DNA from: Spisula solida
Lineage: Eukaryota; Mollusca; Bivalvia; Venerida; Mactridae
DNA length: 64,000 bases
Direction: 5' to 3'
Assembly (NCBI GenBank): GCA_947247005.1
Contig: OX365948.1
Coordinates: 12,203,455 to 12,267,454 of the forward strand
Within the stretch, counting starts at the first letter, position 1. Every line of letters starts with the position of its first letter. The notes under the pieces were generated by a model. That model did no database searches. It saw only the letters and a program-made list of their open reading frames with translations, and was not told where the DNA came from. Both the position numbers and the translations under genes were made by a program. Positions 36,511 through 49,900 of the stretch are shown piece after piece.

Positions 36511-38417
36511 TAGGTCCCAGATTTCCTTGTTTTAATTTCAGTCTACAGTAACCCCAGTCTGAGTTTCATACATGAATTTGTAAGTATCAAAACTTCCTTG
36601 ATTAAATGTTAACACTTGCAATTCTATATATGACAGTATACAGTATATATTTCCTTACATATGTGCTGCAAGGGGAAACTAACAGTTATGGTGAGTATTT
36701 CTGTATATGTTAATAATGATGTTATTCATGGTTCTCTTTTTAAGTCTCCTATAAAGAAGCGGTGGTAAATTGCTCTCCACATGTCATTTAATTGGTAGAT
36801 TAAATTTAAATAAGTTTTAATCTATAATTAAAAACAGTTCGGTCCAGGAACCTCACGCTTGTAATACAGATTTGATATGGCCTATGGATGCAAGACCACT
36901 TTTGAGTTTGAGGTCAGTAAGTAAAAGGTGAAAGTTACCAAGAACTAGGACAGTTAACCGGTTTCAGATCAACAACAATTACAATGTGATCAGAACACGT
37001 TGCATGTGACATACTTTATGGCTAAGAACGCAAGTAAAAATCTGTCAACAAAACGTTGAAAACAACCGTGAGTATTTTATTGAGAGAGTAAAAACTGCAA
37101 AAAACTTGACCTCCAAAATTGGATAGATCTACTCACAGATACTCTTTTCTTTCATATCTCATTTTGAAGCTTTTTATTCAGGGTCCTCAAAAATGTATAC
37201 TTTAAGACAGTGTGCCCTACTCATGTGTCAATCCATTTTTTTTCTATTATGCAAATAAATTGTATAGGACAAAAATAAATGTCATACAATTATTAGATCT
37301 CGTCTTTAAATTTATCGTTTGAAAACTCTTTTGTTTCATTTGAAGGACATTTATCGAGAGCACCAAAAAGTTAAATTTCCAACTAAATAACCTGTCTTAG
37401 TTTTGGAATGTAAACGGTACTATATATTTGGGAATTTGATCACTCATCATCATGTCAGAGGTTGCTTTAGTCAAAGACCTAGGGCCTATATCTGTTTGTC
37501 TTTCCTTTGGTAATTAGGGGAGTAAATAAAAAAATATTGACCCAAAAATTGCAATTTTGAAGTTAGATAACTTTTATTGTGTGTTACAAGTTATAAATAT
37601 AAATGCAATCTCATGTCAGTTTTGCAACTTCAAGATCTAGATATACATAAAACCTATTGTTTCTATGATTTATCATTAAATTCAAAATCAGTGGATGTTG
37701 CTAAATCTACAGTCAATTGCCAAATTAAAGTTCACAAAGTACAAATTTCATTGAAAATTTGACAGTTGTTCTGTATTTAAAACCGACCATACGCTAGAAT
37801 AATTTAATAATAATTTGATTCTTATGAGAAATAATTTGCATGTATTACATTTTGAGTTGCAAGGCAATTTTAAATGTCAAAGAAAAGTCATGACTTATGG
37901 AATTAGTCTGGTTGCCATGGTAACAAACTTTCAGAATTTTTATATCTAACATACAGAAACATAAAGGACTAATTATTGTCATTCATTTAAGTCTAGATCA
38001 TTTCTTATTAAGATGTCACTTTGTCAAATGGCAATTTTTTAAAACAGAAAGTAGTCAAACGCCAACCATGGTTCCTATTCATATAAATTTGGTCATTTTG
38101 TTGTTAGAAAATATCAAAAGAAAATTCAACTGCTTGCCATTTTCATCTTAGAATTCAGCTTTTCTTCAAATTAACTATACTGAAACTTGAAATCTGTTGT
38201 TGTTAAAGACAATTTCAATTTAGAATTGTTAGTTGGTTTGTGATACCATGGCAACATTAACAAGTGGACTAGAATCTAGTGGTTTATTTTTAGTGGTGTT
38301 CTAGAATTGGGTATCAACTGAGAATGTACAGCCATTAGTAATAAGTATAAGTAAGCTAATTAATGTGCATTACAGTTTTGTCAGGAATTGATTATTCTGC
38401 ATAATGATAGTTAACAT
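36511..38417. other. Non-genic, nothing recognised
   Basis: AT-rich sequence. Short open frames have no recognisable domain. 'ggttgccatggtaacaaac' near 37910 resembles fragments of dispersed repeats. Confidence 0.4.
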
Positions 38418-40400
38418 TCTTCTTCTTCTTCTTCCGAGTATCGAGCAGGGATCTTGATAGATCGTAAGTAGCTCAGCGACATTATGTAAAATTCAGTATG
38501 AATTAAAATTCAAAGTTCATAGTTTAAAAACATTAAAACTTTATACACTACATAGATAAAGGATCCGCCTATATCGTCCCAACCCGGAGGAGAGACTGAA
38601 AGTCCTCCAGGGATGTTGCCGCAGAAACTCTGGTAGGATGCGAGTTCCAGTCCTTCACCGATCTAGGGAAGAAGGAGTTGAGGAAGGTCTTGTCTGTGAG
38701 GCGCTCCTGGTAGAATCTGTTTCCTCCACAGGTGCGGCCATCGCTTGGTTTCAGGTATGTCGATGCTGGAACATCAAAAAGTCCATGGTGAACCTTGAAG
38801 AGCATCAGGAGTCTGCTGTTGCGACGGCGACTTTCAAGCGATTCCCACTGGAGGTCCTCTAGCATTTTCGTGACACTCCCTGGGGTCTTGCTTGTATAGT
38901 CGTTGACTACAAATCTGGCTGCTCTTCGTTGCACCTGTTCACCAGGATCCCAAACAGTAGCTGCATATTCGACTGTTGGCCTAGCGATGGCCCTGTAGGC
39001 TGCTGCCTTTACTGATGGGGTGCAGTCCTTGAGATTGCGGCGGAGGAAACCGACTGTCCTGTTGCCCTTCTTGATAGTATTGCCTATGTGGCAGTCCCAG
39101 CTGAGGTCTTCAGAGATCTTGACTCCGAGATATTTGCTGCCGTCGACGATCTCTAGTGTGTGTCCATGCAGCTGGTAGTTGGTCTCAAGTTTTCTTGTCC
39201 GTTTGGAAGCTATTCGCATCACAACACATTTGCTGGGTTAAAGTCCATCTGCCATTTCTTCTCCCAAAGTTCGAGGGAAGTGAGGTCACTTTGCAGGAGC
39301 TTGCTGTCGTCACTGTTATTGATGACCTTAAGCAGTAGACTGTCATCCGCGAATAGTTTGGTGATGGAATGCTTGACGACTTCGGGCAGATCGTTGATGT
39401 AAGCTAGGAACAGGAGTGGTCCTAGTACAGATCCTTGTGGAACTCCAGATTTCACGTCTGCATATTCAGAAGAAGCACCATCTAGGACGACTCGTTGATT
39501 TCTGCCAGTAAGGAATGACTTGATCCAAAGTAGGGTGTTGTTTCTGACCCCATAGTGTTCTAGTTTGAGGAGAAGACGATTGTATGGCACCTTGTCGAAG
39601 GCTTTGGCGAAGTCTAGTAAGATGATGTCAACTTGCTTGCCGTGGGATAAATTCTTGGCTATTTCATGTATAGTGGTGATGAGCTGAGTTTCACATGATC
39701 TTTTTTCCTAAATCCGTGTTGGTTGTCGTTCAAGATGTTGTGTTGGTCAAAATGGGAGATGATGCTGCTGTGAATAATATGCTCCAGTAGCTTGCAGATG
39801 ATGGATGTTAGTGATACTGGCCTGTAATTGGCTGCTTGATGACGGTCACCCTTCTTGAAGATGGGAACAACTGTTGAAGTTTCCAGTCGTCTGGAACCTT
39901 CCCAAGATTAAGTGAAAGCTGGAATAGCTTGGCGATGGCAGGGGCAAGTTCTGATGCAGCAGCCTTCAGAATGAAGGATGGGATGGAGTCAGGCCCGGCT
40001 GCCTTGTGTGGTCGCAGGTTGGTCAGTAGTTTATGGACTCCTTTCCAGTTCACTACAATCTCTGGCATGGTGGGTGTAGAGCTGGTACCCATATCTGGCA
40101 TGTCCGTGAGGTCTTCTTCTGCGAAGACTGATTTAAACTGGTCATTCAGGATGTTGGCTTGGGAGGTAGGATCGCTTTGGATGAAACCGTTAGCGTTCTT
40201 GAGGGGAGCAACTCCTATGGTTTCTTGTCCCTTGTTCTTCACAAAGGACCAGAATCTCTTGGGGTTGTCCTTGTAGTCCCCGCTTACTGTTTCTTTCAGA
40301 TACGATTTGTTGGCCTGTCTCACAAGGAGTTGGACCTCTTTTTGAAGACGCTTGTATCTATCGCAGTCACGTTTGAGGTTGGTTTTCCATTTCCATTGGC
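38418..40400 (-). mobile_element. CR1/L2-like LINE, 5'-truncated, reverse transcriptase with three frameshifts
   Basis: On the minus strand three frames form one reverse transcriptase. About 40323-39870 has a linker and RT start (VHKLLTNLRPHKAAGPDSIP, LNLGKVPDDWK). About 39590-39219 has SGVPQGSVLGPLLF and the catalytic FADD box (TKLFADDSLLL). About 39222-38569 has the C-terminal part (YLGVKISEDLSW, FLRRNLKDC, VEYAATVWDP, QRRAARFV) to a stop. Apparent single-base indels lie near 39881, near 39700 (in an A run) and near 39226. The 3' end finishes in a GAAGAAGAAGAA run at 38418-38432, typical of CR1-type elements. The endonuclease and 5' end are missing. It lies about 450 bp upstream of the receptor gene start, in the opposite orientation. 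Confidence 0.9.
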
Positions 40401-40852
40401 AGATAATGTTAATTTACTTTTGTTAGATCTATATGCTGTTTTAGCCAGAGACACTGTAGATATTCTTAGCTGTCTTTAGCTGAGTAAAATTACCTTTTTT
40501 TATAAATTTTGTATTTTGTGAATTCTAATAATTTAGAACTAATTGCTAAGTTCTGACACTTATGATCTCGGCTAAACTGTTATACTTTTAGATATTCTTG
40601 TTTTTTTTCTGAAAAATTTAATAAAATCCTAAAACCGTTTCCTTGGTAACTCCAAGGAAAGTACTAACACTAAGCTCAGTCCGTACTTTTGGAGTGTACG
40701 GAACCGTCCCGTTCGGACCGTAACATATCCAAGGGAAGTAACTCGCGTTTACTGAATCGAAACAGGAAGTTGATTCAATGATAAAATTGGATCCAAATCG
40801 ATAAATATTCCACAGAATGAGAAGCGGCGAATGGAGTAACTGAGTGATCAAC
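40401..40852 (+). other. 5' flank / probable 5' UTR of the receptor phosphatase gene
   Basis: Non-coding sequence lies between the LINE fragment and the receptor start codon. It contains 'aagggaagtaactcg' near 40731. No TATA box can be assigned with confidence. Any promoter sits in this short interval or within the LINE. Confidence 0.4.
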
Positions 40853-40919
40853 ATGGGGTTCACTACCATAAATATTATTTATTCAATAATCATTTTGACG
40901 CAAGCGTTTGCAATTTCAG
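40853..40919 (+). CDS. Receptor exon 1: signal peptide
   Basis: ATG in a fair context (ATCAACATGG) opens [20 protein letters not shown], a hydrophobic core followed by a small-residue cleavage site, about residue 20. The exon ends in phase 1 at TCAG|GTTAGT, exactly the phase needed by the next exon at 44443, where the split codon gives Glu. That phase match across a 3.5 kb intron is the main reason for joining them. Confidence 0.8.
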
Positions 40920-43900
40920 GTTAGTGGAATAAAATTCGTTCAATTCAACAATTCGTCTGGCACAATTTCCAGGCAGGGATGTGTATTGTCTGGTGGTACC
41001 TAATGGAGCATGATTCATATGCCGACGTTCTCTTTGTTTCTATCAAACACATCTTTTGGAGCACAACTTAGCTTTTTTTGCTGAATGATTATCAGTGACT
41101 GTCACATATGATGATAAAACTGAAATGTGAAAGCAAAGCTAATTAAAAATTTGGAACACCAGTGACTGTTATAGCTGTTGACAGTTCTATAAATAGTAAT
41201 GAAAGTATAGTAAAATCCTTGACTACATTTATCAGAAAATGAGTTTCAGCATGTTCCAGTTTAAAATCATTAAATATACATATAACTCAATGTAAAGTGA
41301 CAAATTTTCATCCCCAAAAATGTCAACTATTTGTCCATGGGGACCCCTAACAATCTACAAATCATCATATGTATTAATTGAGTCAGTATTATAATAGTAA
41401 TAGCTTCCAGCTTCAAGAAAATGAAAAAAGTGGGTCATGTATGATATAAGAACTAATTAGACTCTAGTTAGTCAAATGCAATGAACATATTTTGAATTTC
41501 TCACATGCATGGAATGCGGAGGATTGATTACAATTTGATTAGCCCCTAGGCCCTACCCTACTTTCAGTTTCATATCTAGACCAGAATGCCAAATATTTGT
41601 GAATAAAAGTTTGAAAACATCGTTTCACTACATTACATGTTGCATACATGTACATTTAAACCCAATTTCATGATTACTAACGGGCCCGGATCCAGAAAAT
41701 TTGGAGTGGGGGGGGGCACAGCTACCTATTAAGATGTTATGTTGGGGTGGGTGCTGGAGGGGTGTCCCCTCCCGGCGAAGATTTTTTCACTTTTCGAATT
41801 AAAATCATGCAATTTCCTGCACTTTAAGCTTTTAGAATTAGAAGTCAAGGTACTAAAATTGTACTGCTACATCAACAGAAAATACGATTATTTTAACAAT
41901 TATTTAAAAATAATTTCTTTCAATTCCCTAAAATTTACAAGCCAGGCATCAACTTATTAAAATTCATGCAACATAATCAGACAACGTAAATTTTTATGCA
42001 ATTATTTAAACGAGTGTTTGCCCAATTGAAGATTTTTTCAAATAAGAACTTTAAATTTTTTAGTAAGACTTTAAATTATTAAAAGTGTAGGTCTACAAAT
42101 CAAAATACATAACTCATGAATTTACAATATTAGATTAAATTTTATAACCGAAAGTTTCCACAGGTACAGATCGACTTTTTGGTAAAATTTTGATAAAAAG
42201 CATGAATTTCCTGCACTCTAACTTTTTAAAAATATTAAAATTCAACGCTAGACACATGAACTTTAAAAAATTGTGCCCCCCCCCCCCCTTGCAAAGATTT
42301 TTGTCAATTTTGAATTTAAATAGTTTCTTGCAGCTTTTGTGTTCTAAAAACACACTTGAAATTATAAAATTGCATTGTTACATAATCTACCAACAAGAAA
42401 ATTTTAAAATGTAATTTAAGTTCTATCGTGTCACTAAATATTATTAAATCGATCAGTCCACACATTATAGTAACATAGATCAGTGAATCAAACAGAAGTG
42501 GTCCCCTAAACCATGATCATTAAAACGCTTTACAATCATGTGTTAAAGCGTCTGACTGAGACAGATCAGGAGTAATTAGGGCCTGGATAAACAACAGGGG
42601 GCCCATTTTATTGCACTAGCTTCCGTTATATGTAATATACAGAGACTGTTATCACAAAATATCGACCCTTAGCCAGATCGATTGGTAGTATTTTAAGGAT
42701 TTTAACATTTTTGGGATGTATAAAATGGTCACTGCGAGGCCAACTGACACCCTGTGCCCCCCCCCCCCCCCCCCCGGTGGACCCGGGCCTGACTAATGCA
42801 GATGTATTGGTCACCATTTCCAGTCAAACCTATGTTTTTTACAGTACTGCTAGAGTGTATCTGAGTTTGGTCCGCGTCGTTGGCTTTTGGTGGTTTGTTA
42901 CCTACTGACTCAAGCATGACATAATACAACATTGACATTAATATTATTGACAACGTTTATGTTATTGGTTGTTACAACAAGAGAGGACATTATCAAACGT
43001 ACAAATGTATAAGAAAACGATTAAAAAATAGATTTTAGAACAGTAAGAATGTGACAATGTAACACGTTCATGGATAAAGCTTTTATTGAAATATTCCAGA
43101 CACCCCGGCATGTATTAATTGTCTTCTCATAGATTTCAATACTACCAAGGTTCCAGGAACTTTCCCCTACCAACCCAAACTCTAGAACCCTTCATATTAT
43201 TTGCACAAGTCAATATAATACCTGCCCTGGGGATACAGGGGGAATTAGACCTACGAAAGATAGGAATTTGAACCTTATTGACTCTGATTTTTATTAAAGT
43301 ACCTGGATGAAAAACTTTGCTCCACGATGGGGATTTAGGCAGAAAGCATCGTCTCCAGGGTGGGGATCTAAACATCGAAAAATGTCTAATTCCCCTGAAT
43401 CACAATTTTTATGTTATCTTTATGAAACTCAGTCAGAATGACTATCTTTAAAACAAAATCTAGGTCAAGTTGGGTATTGAGTTATTTGAGGTCACACTTT
43501 AAGCCTTATCAGTATGAATTTAGATCACAATGAATGATAATTATGTCAACAAAATCTTGGTCAGGTTTGATATATGGTCATCTGGGGTCAAAAACTAGGT
43601 CAAATACTCTAAAAACCTTGCAGAGTCACTAGAGGTCATTATTTTGGCCTAATCTTCACGAAACTTACGAGGGGTGAGCAATATATTCGAAGACTTTCCT
43701 TTTAACTTTTTGAATATTGATTCTAGAACAATGAAATTACCAGGCAATATAGATCTATCAATTTCCAAGCGTTTTAATTAATTAATTATATTTGATGTCC
43801 ATGAATATATTGACCACCCCTTGTAAGTTACTTGACCATTATGATCATCTCCACAAAATCTTAAGTCAATTTCGATATTGGTTCATCTGGGGTCAAAAAT

Positions 43901-46900
43901 TTGGTCACAAGGTCAAATTATAAAAAAACTTTTCTTGAATCTTGTTCATAGAATGTAAATGATTACTTATAGGTCACCATAGGTCACCATGTACTACTAA
44001 GACAGGTGAGCGACCTAGGGCCTTTTGGGTCCTCTTGTTTCAGAATTCTCAATTTATTAAGAAATCCCTGTTTGGATCAAAACGCTGCAAATTTTCCCAA
44101 TTTGTCTGGTACCTTTCCCTATCAAGTGAAAAATGCAGAATATTCCATGTGCCTGTGCTTTGACACTTGTGTCCAATCCTTCTGTGGTAGGGGGGTAAAG
44201 AACAGGGGTGTAGAAATGAGCCGGTGGGCGGAAAAATATATTGGCTATTTGAAGATGCTTGCCGGCTAATTTTGTCACTTTCTTCTTTGTTACTTTATGT
44301 GAGATTTCAAACCAACTGCCTACTATTGAAGATTAACTGGTTACATGAAAACATTTCTAGACCCCTGAAGAACTGTGTACCTTACTGTGACATGGCTTAT
44401 TGACTGACTGTAGTATTGTGTACCTTTGTGTTTCTATTTCAGAAGTGAATGCAGTTTGTGATGCTGGGAAGTTTGGACGTGACTGTTTGTTAGAATGCCA
44501 TTGTGCAGCTGGTGATAGCTGTGGTGAAGATGGAACATGCACAGATTGTGTACCAGGATGGGCTGGTCCAACCTGTCAGCTTGTTATAGGTAAACTTCTG
44601 TTGTTGAACATCTTCTCTCTACTCTACCAAAGAAGTAGAACAAACAGATGTCTTGAATATTAATATTATTCTATGTAGAATTCCATAAGTGTCATAAAAT
44701 AAAATATTTTCATAAATAATCTGAACCAAAAGTATACATACAAAGTAACAAGTACACTTAGAGGCACTTATAGCTGTGCAGTTTTCAATTCCTAATAACT
44801 TTTTTGATTGTTAATATTTTTGAACGAAATTTTGTGTATTTGGTTGTCAGTCGATACACAACGTAATCCAATATTTAAATCTTATGATTCAATGAATAAT
44901 GTTCATCGAACTGTGAAAATACCAATTTAACGAATTGCACGAGAAAATGGTGAAATAGCGGGAAATATAATTACACATGGTCAATTCCATTAAATTCATT
45001 ACTCGTAAACCTAAAAATAGCGCAAACGACAATGTGTGTCTTAATTGATGCCATAATGTCCAGTTTATTAACACAGGCGTCTCAATGTTGCACTAAGTAA
45101 CCGTTTGAATATAATTATTATCTTACTGCAAGACTGGTTGGATTTCAACATATGTGGATACGAGCGGCAAGTTATGCTTCGATCAGCTGTCAATGAGATT
45201 GCCCATCAAAGGTAATGTCAATGGGACAACATTGCATAGCCTAAACACACCGGAGGACACATTGTTAGCTGTTGGAAAACTGTGAATTTTAAGCTGGAGC
45301 AGATTGTGTGACTTCGCAATCTTACCCAATGCTGAATTATGCGCTGGAGTTTCCTTAATATTGTGTGTTAACAAAGAAGTATACTTAAAAATTATCACAC
45401 ATCTTTTAACTACACTTTTCAACAAAATATACCCAATAAATAATAATATAGTGAGATTTGTGTAAATGCACAGTTATTAGTGCCTCGATCCTAGTGTATA
45501 CATAATTGTGATTTTCTATAATATATATATTTTATTAGCTCACCTGTCACATAGTGATAGGGTGAGCTTTTGTGATCACTCTTCGTCCGTCTGTCCATTG
45601 TCGGTCCACAATTGCTTGTGAACACACTATAGGTCACAGTTATGACCCAATCTTCATGAAACTTAGTCAGAATGTTTGTCTCTATGAAATCTAGGTTATG
45701 TTCTAATTAAGTTAAGTTAATTACACTGTATAAAATAAGGTAAACGGGAAACAACACGTTAAGTTAAGGTCAAATCTTAGAAAGAGCTTGTGAACACATT
45801 AGAGGCAACAGTTATTGTCCAATCTTCATGAAACTTGTTTGTCTTTATTAAATCTAGGTCAAATTGATATTGGGTCAACTGGAGTCAAAAATAAGTTACT
45901 AGGTCAAATCAAAGAAAAACTTTGTATAGGCACTAGAGGTCACAATTTTGTTCTAATCTACCAATATGGGTTACTAGTATCCTGATGTAAATGATAAGGT
46001 CGCTGGTTAGGACTGTATGATAACCTTGTGCATGCAACTAAGGCTACATTAACTTGATTCTTTGAAGTTGTAAATAATTTCTTCCGTTGCCATGTGGACC
46101 TTCATGAACTACAACTACCTAGGGCCCAAAGTTGTAAGTTCTATATAGTTATATAACAAGAGAATAGACAAAAACACATTTTTTATTGTAGAGAATGTAG
46201 CCATGGATAAGACAGCATCTCAGGAGCCCTCAACCAGAGATAAGCAAAATGCCAGCTATGCTGTTGATGGAGATCTGACAACTTTCTCATGGGTTCTAGC
46301 TAAATTTGAACCTTATACTGTCTCACTGACAGTAGATTTAGGAGAAGAATTCAAAGTGTATGCTGTCAATGTAGTCTTTAATGCAACAGGTTTGTATATT
46401 CAGTTTTGTGTTACAAAGTTGTTATCCTTAACCATTGATAAAATTGTTGATTTTCCTCCACATGTGGAGAAGCTGACAACTCCATGTGGAACGGTAAGTT
46501 GAAACAGGTAAGAATACTGGATTGAGTCAGGTACTGTATATAACTCAACTATTGTTGAAAAATGGCGTAGAACCATATAATACACAAACCTTAACCAATG
46601 AAATGCCTTATAATCGTGACACTGAAACAAAGGTTTTAGTAATGCTATATTAATGAAAAAATTTACAAAAGTTGTTTCTTTGTTGGTAAACCTCAGGTTG
46701 TCACATAATTTCCATGACTTAGATACAAACTTCAAAAATGTTCAGTGCATCCAGCGCATTGGTCTCCCATTAGTAATGAAGATTGAATTTCCTGTTTTCA
46801 AGTGACTATGATTGTGTCAAGTATTGTCTGTTCCAGTTTTTTGTTTTTTATCTATTCACAATGCATTATAAGGTCTCCTGTGCAGAATATATCAATTTCC

Positions 46901-49900
46901 AGGAGTAACATAATGTGCATTATCAGACCTTTAGTTTTGTGTTTGCAGTACACCTCATACATGCTTGCCACATATACCGGGTATTTAGAAAAGCTGTCAA
47001 CTGTTAAGTTCTGCTGTATTAAGATAAAGTTTTGGACGAATATTATCCTAATGTATATTTATTACATACATGTATAATTATCTGATATTTCAGTTGATAA
47101 ACGACGGGCTGGTTACAGTGTTGTTATGTCTGATAAGATAAAAGATCCAGCATGCTACCAACACACAACAGATTTATTTCCTCCTCTAACATCGTATCTA
47201 CCCTCGTGTAATGGTACCACAAGATATGTCTCAGTAGCTAACTCACGTTCTTCAGATTCTCCTAGCTCCTGGTCCAAGTTTCCAAATCTGGTTCTTGCAG
47301 AAGTAGAAGTGTATGCAGAAAAAGGTTAGTGCCAGGGTTTTTACTAGGGACTGAATCTAAATGGTCATTTTGATAATTTTGTACTGGATAATACTCTTTT
47401 GTAGTCCAAATGCCTTAACCATTATACTCAAATAAAGCAAGGCTTTCTTGCGTTTGTTGTTTTATTTTGTTTGTATATCATACAGTCATCTGTCATTGTC
47501 TCAAATTTTTCAGGACCGTGAAAATAACTTTGACATAACGAAAATTCGAGATAAACCTTTTTTGAAACCCATTTTGTTCTGTTCGTAGTCACAGTACGGG
47601 ATTGCACGGATTTTATTTTGTCCGGGATTTCCTTGTATTTTTAAGAAATATATGCGAACCTAAGTCCTCTCCACGTTTGGCTTTCTGATGTGACTTTGTT
47701 TTCTAGCTTTAACATGTGGTACAAGCCTAGGTCCCTGTGAGGAATTCATAATCTGCGATGTTCTTCCGATTTCTTCCAATGCCAACCGATTCATCATAAT
47801 TCCTTCCTATATCACAAACTGTCTCATGACTTCCCCTAAACCACGAGGAACCTGTTCCCGATGTCCTAATAGCTCCGAGGCATAAAATGCTCAGTTAGGC
47901 AACATACAGAATAAAATGTTTGAAAGTTCAAAATAAGTTTGAGAACCACTTTAGGTGTCGAGATCACGGAACAGGTTAAGAAGGGGTTTATCGTGTCAAG
48001 GATTCCCCCGTATTTTCAAGTATCTTTATTACTAGTGTTTGGTTCATCTTGAAGCTGCATGAGATTTGTTTGTGCAAATTGATGCACACACTTACTTGAT
48101 CAACAATGGAAGGTGTGGAAATTACAGGTAAATGAAGACTTAACAGACAGATGTAAAAACATTTGGCACCAGTCAGATACAAACCGACTTCGAATGATGT
48201 GAATTAGTTTAGAAAAAAAAGGAAATTTTTCGAGATAACGAAAAAATTCAAAACATACTTCGAGATAGATGGCCAGATTTAATATAGATACAAAAAAGGG
48301 AAAAAATCTGGACTTCAAAAAAACTTTGATATAAAATTCGATATAAGTGAGTTCTAGATAACGAGAGTTGACTGTATATGATACATACACTTGTTATTAC
48401 GTATAGTAAATAACAAATAAAAGCATATTAGCAGCTAAATATGGCCATTATGTGATAGTCACCTATCTGCCTAAGCCACAAGCTCATAATCATGATAGGA
48501 CCGGTTGAACAGACGCATGTTACCTTATCCTTGTGAACGTGACATCACCCTGCAGCCAAATTGATGTATGTTGCCTTGATGTAAGTGCCTTGACGGCTGT
48601 GTTCTGTATTAAATTAACATCTTTATAATCTGTATCTTTCTTTCTTGTAAGATTGCTCCATGGGAACATTTGGATCATTATGTGATGAGGAATGTGGACA
48701 TTGTTTAGATAAATCATGTGACAAAGATTCCGGATCTTGTCCAGGTAATCACTCTCTTTATCTCTCTTATACATGTAATTGTTGGTTCTTATGTTAGATA
48801 ATGGATGTGATGGATACTGGGCCATTTGGTCTCAAATATTGGTCAAACAATTGCATTTTCAAGTATAAGGTCACAGGGTCCAATATCAAGTCATACATGT
48901 TTGGTCTAATGTAAGGCCACAGGGTCAGATTGGCCCATTTGCATTTTAGCTTACCTCGCATATTGACTGGGTGAGCTTTTTGGTCACCCTTCTTCCAGCA
49001 ACAGTTTAATGATGTGCTTGTTAGTGGTTTCATTTATGATTTGATTTTAACAGAACTTGCACAAAACTTGTATTACCATAATGTTTTAGCTTAGAAATTT
49101 AGAGTAAAATGTACAAAATTTGGAATGTCCATTTCTGGTCAAAATATGTTTACATAGGGCTTTGATACTCAAGGTGAACAATTTAGGACTATCTTGGCTC
49201 TCTTGTCTCTATTTAAAGTTTGTTTTTGTTAAACAGTCTATATTTTTTAAAGATTTTATATTACATTATGCAGGTGATTGTAAACCTGGTTTCTTCGGAG
49301 TGGATTGCATGCAGAAATGTGCCGACACTTGTGAAGGGAATTGCTACAAGGACAATGGACATTGTGAAGATAATTGTGCAGCCAAACGTTACGGAGATTT
49401 CTGCAACATGACTTGTCCTATTGGTTGTAAGGAATGCACGAGAACCGGCGAGTGTATCGGTTGTCAAATACCCACAACACATGGTTTCTATTGTAACAAC
49501 TCGTGTCCAAACTGTAAGGATGGGTGTGAGCAAAATAATGGAGTGTGCATCGGTGGCTGTAAGGACAAGTTTTACAGAAAGAAATGTGACACGTTGTGTA
49601 CTAACTGTATGCAGAGTTGTAGTATTGATGATGGAGTGTGTACATCAGAAGGTTGTATATCTGGTCACCATGGTGATAAGTGTAATGAAAAATGTGCCTC
49701 CAGATGTATAACAGGAGAGAATTGTGACCGAAGTACGGGACACTGTGGAAAGTGTGAAGCTAACCATCACGGAGACTTTTGTCAATTCAATTGTAGCTCA
49801 AACTGCCACGGTGAAACGTGTTATAGAAATGGGTCATGTATTAACAGTTGTAGCGATATCAAGTACCACGGTGAGAAGTGTGACATGCTTTGTAGTAAGG

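Noticed and set aside
38638..40479. Plus-strand frames opposite the LINE reverse transcriptase
   Set aside because: They are antisense shadows of the minus-strand reverse transcriptase, whose motifs are unmistakable.
44006..44269. 87-residue plus-strand frame just upstream of the EGF exon
   Set aside because: It begins inside the tail of a repeat element, has no domain, and the phase of the signal-peptide exon joins 44443 directly.
46400..46735. 111-residue minus-strand frame
   Set aside because: It lies in a receptor intron, has no recognisable domain and no splice partners.
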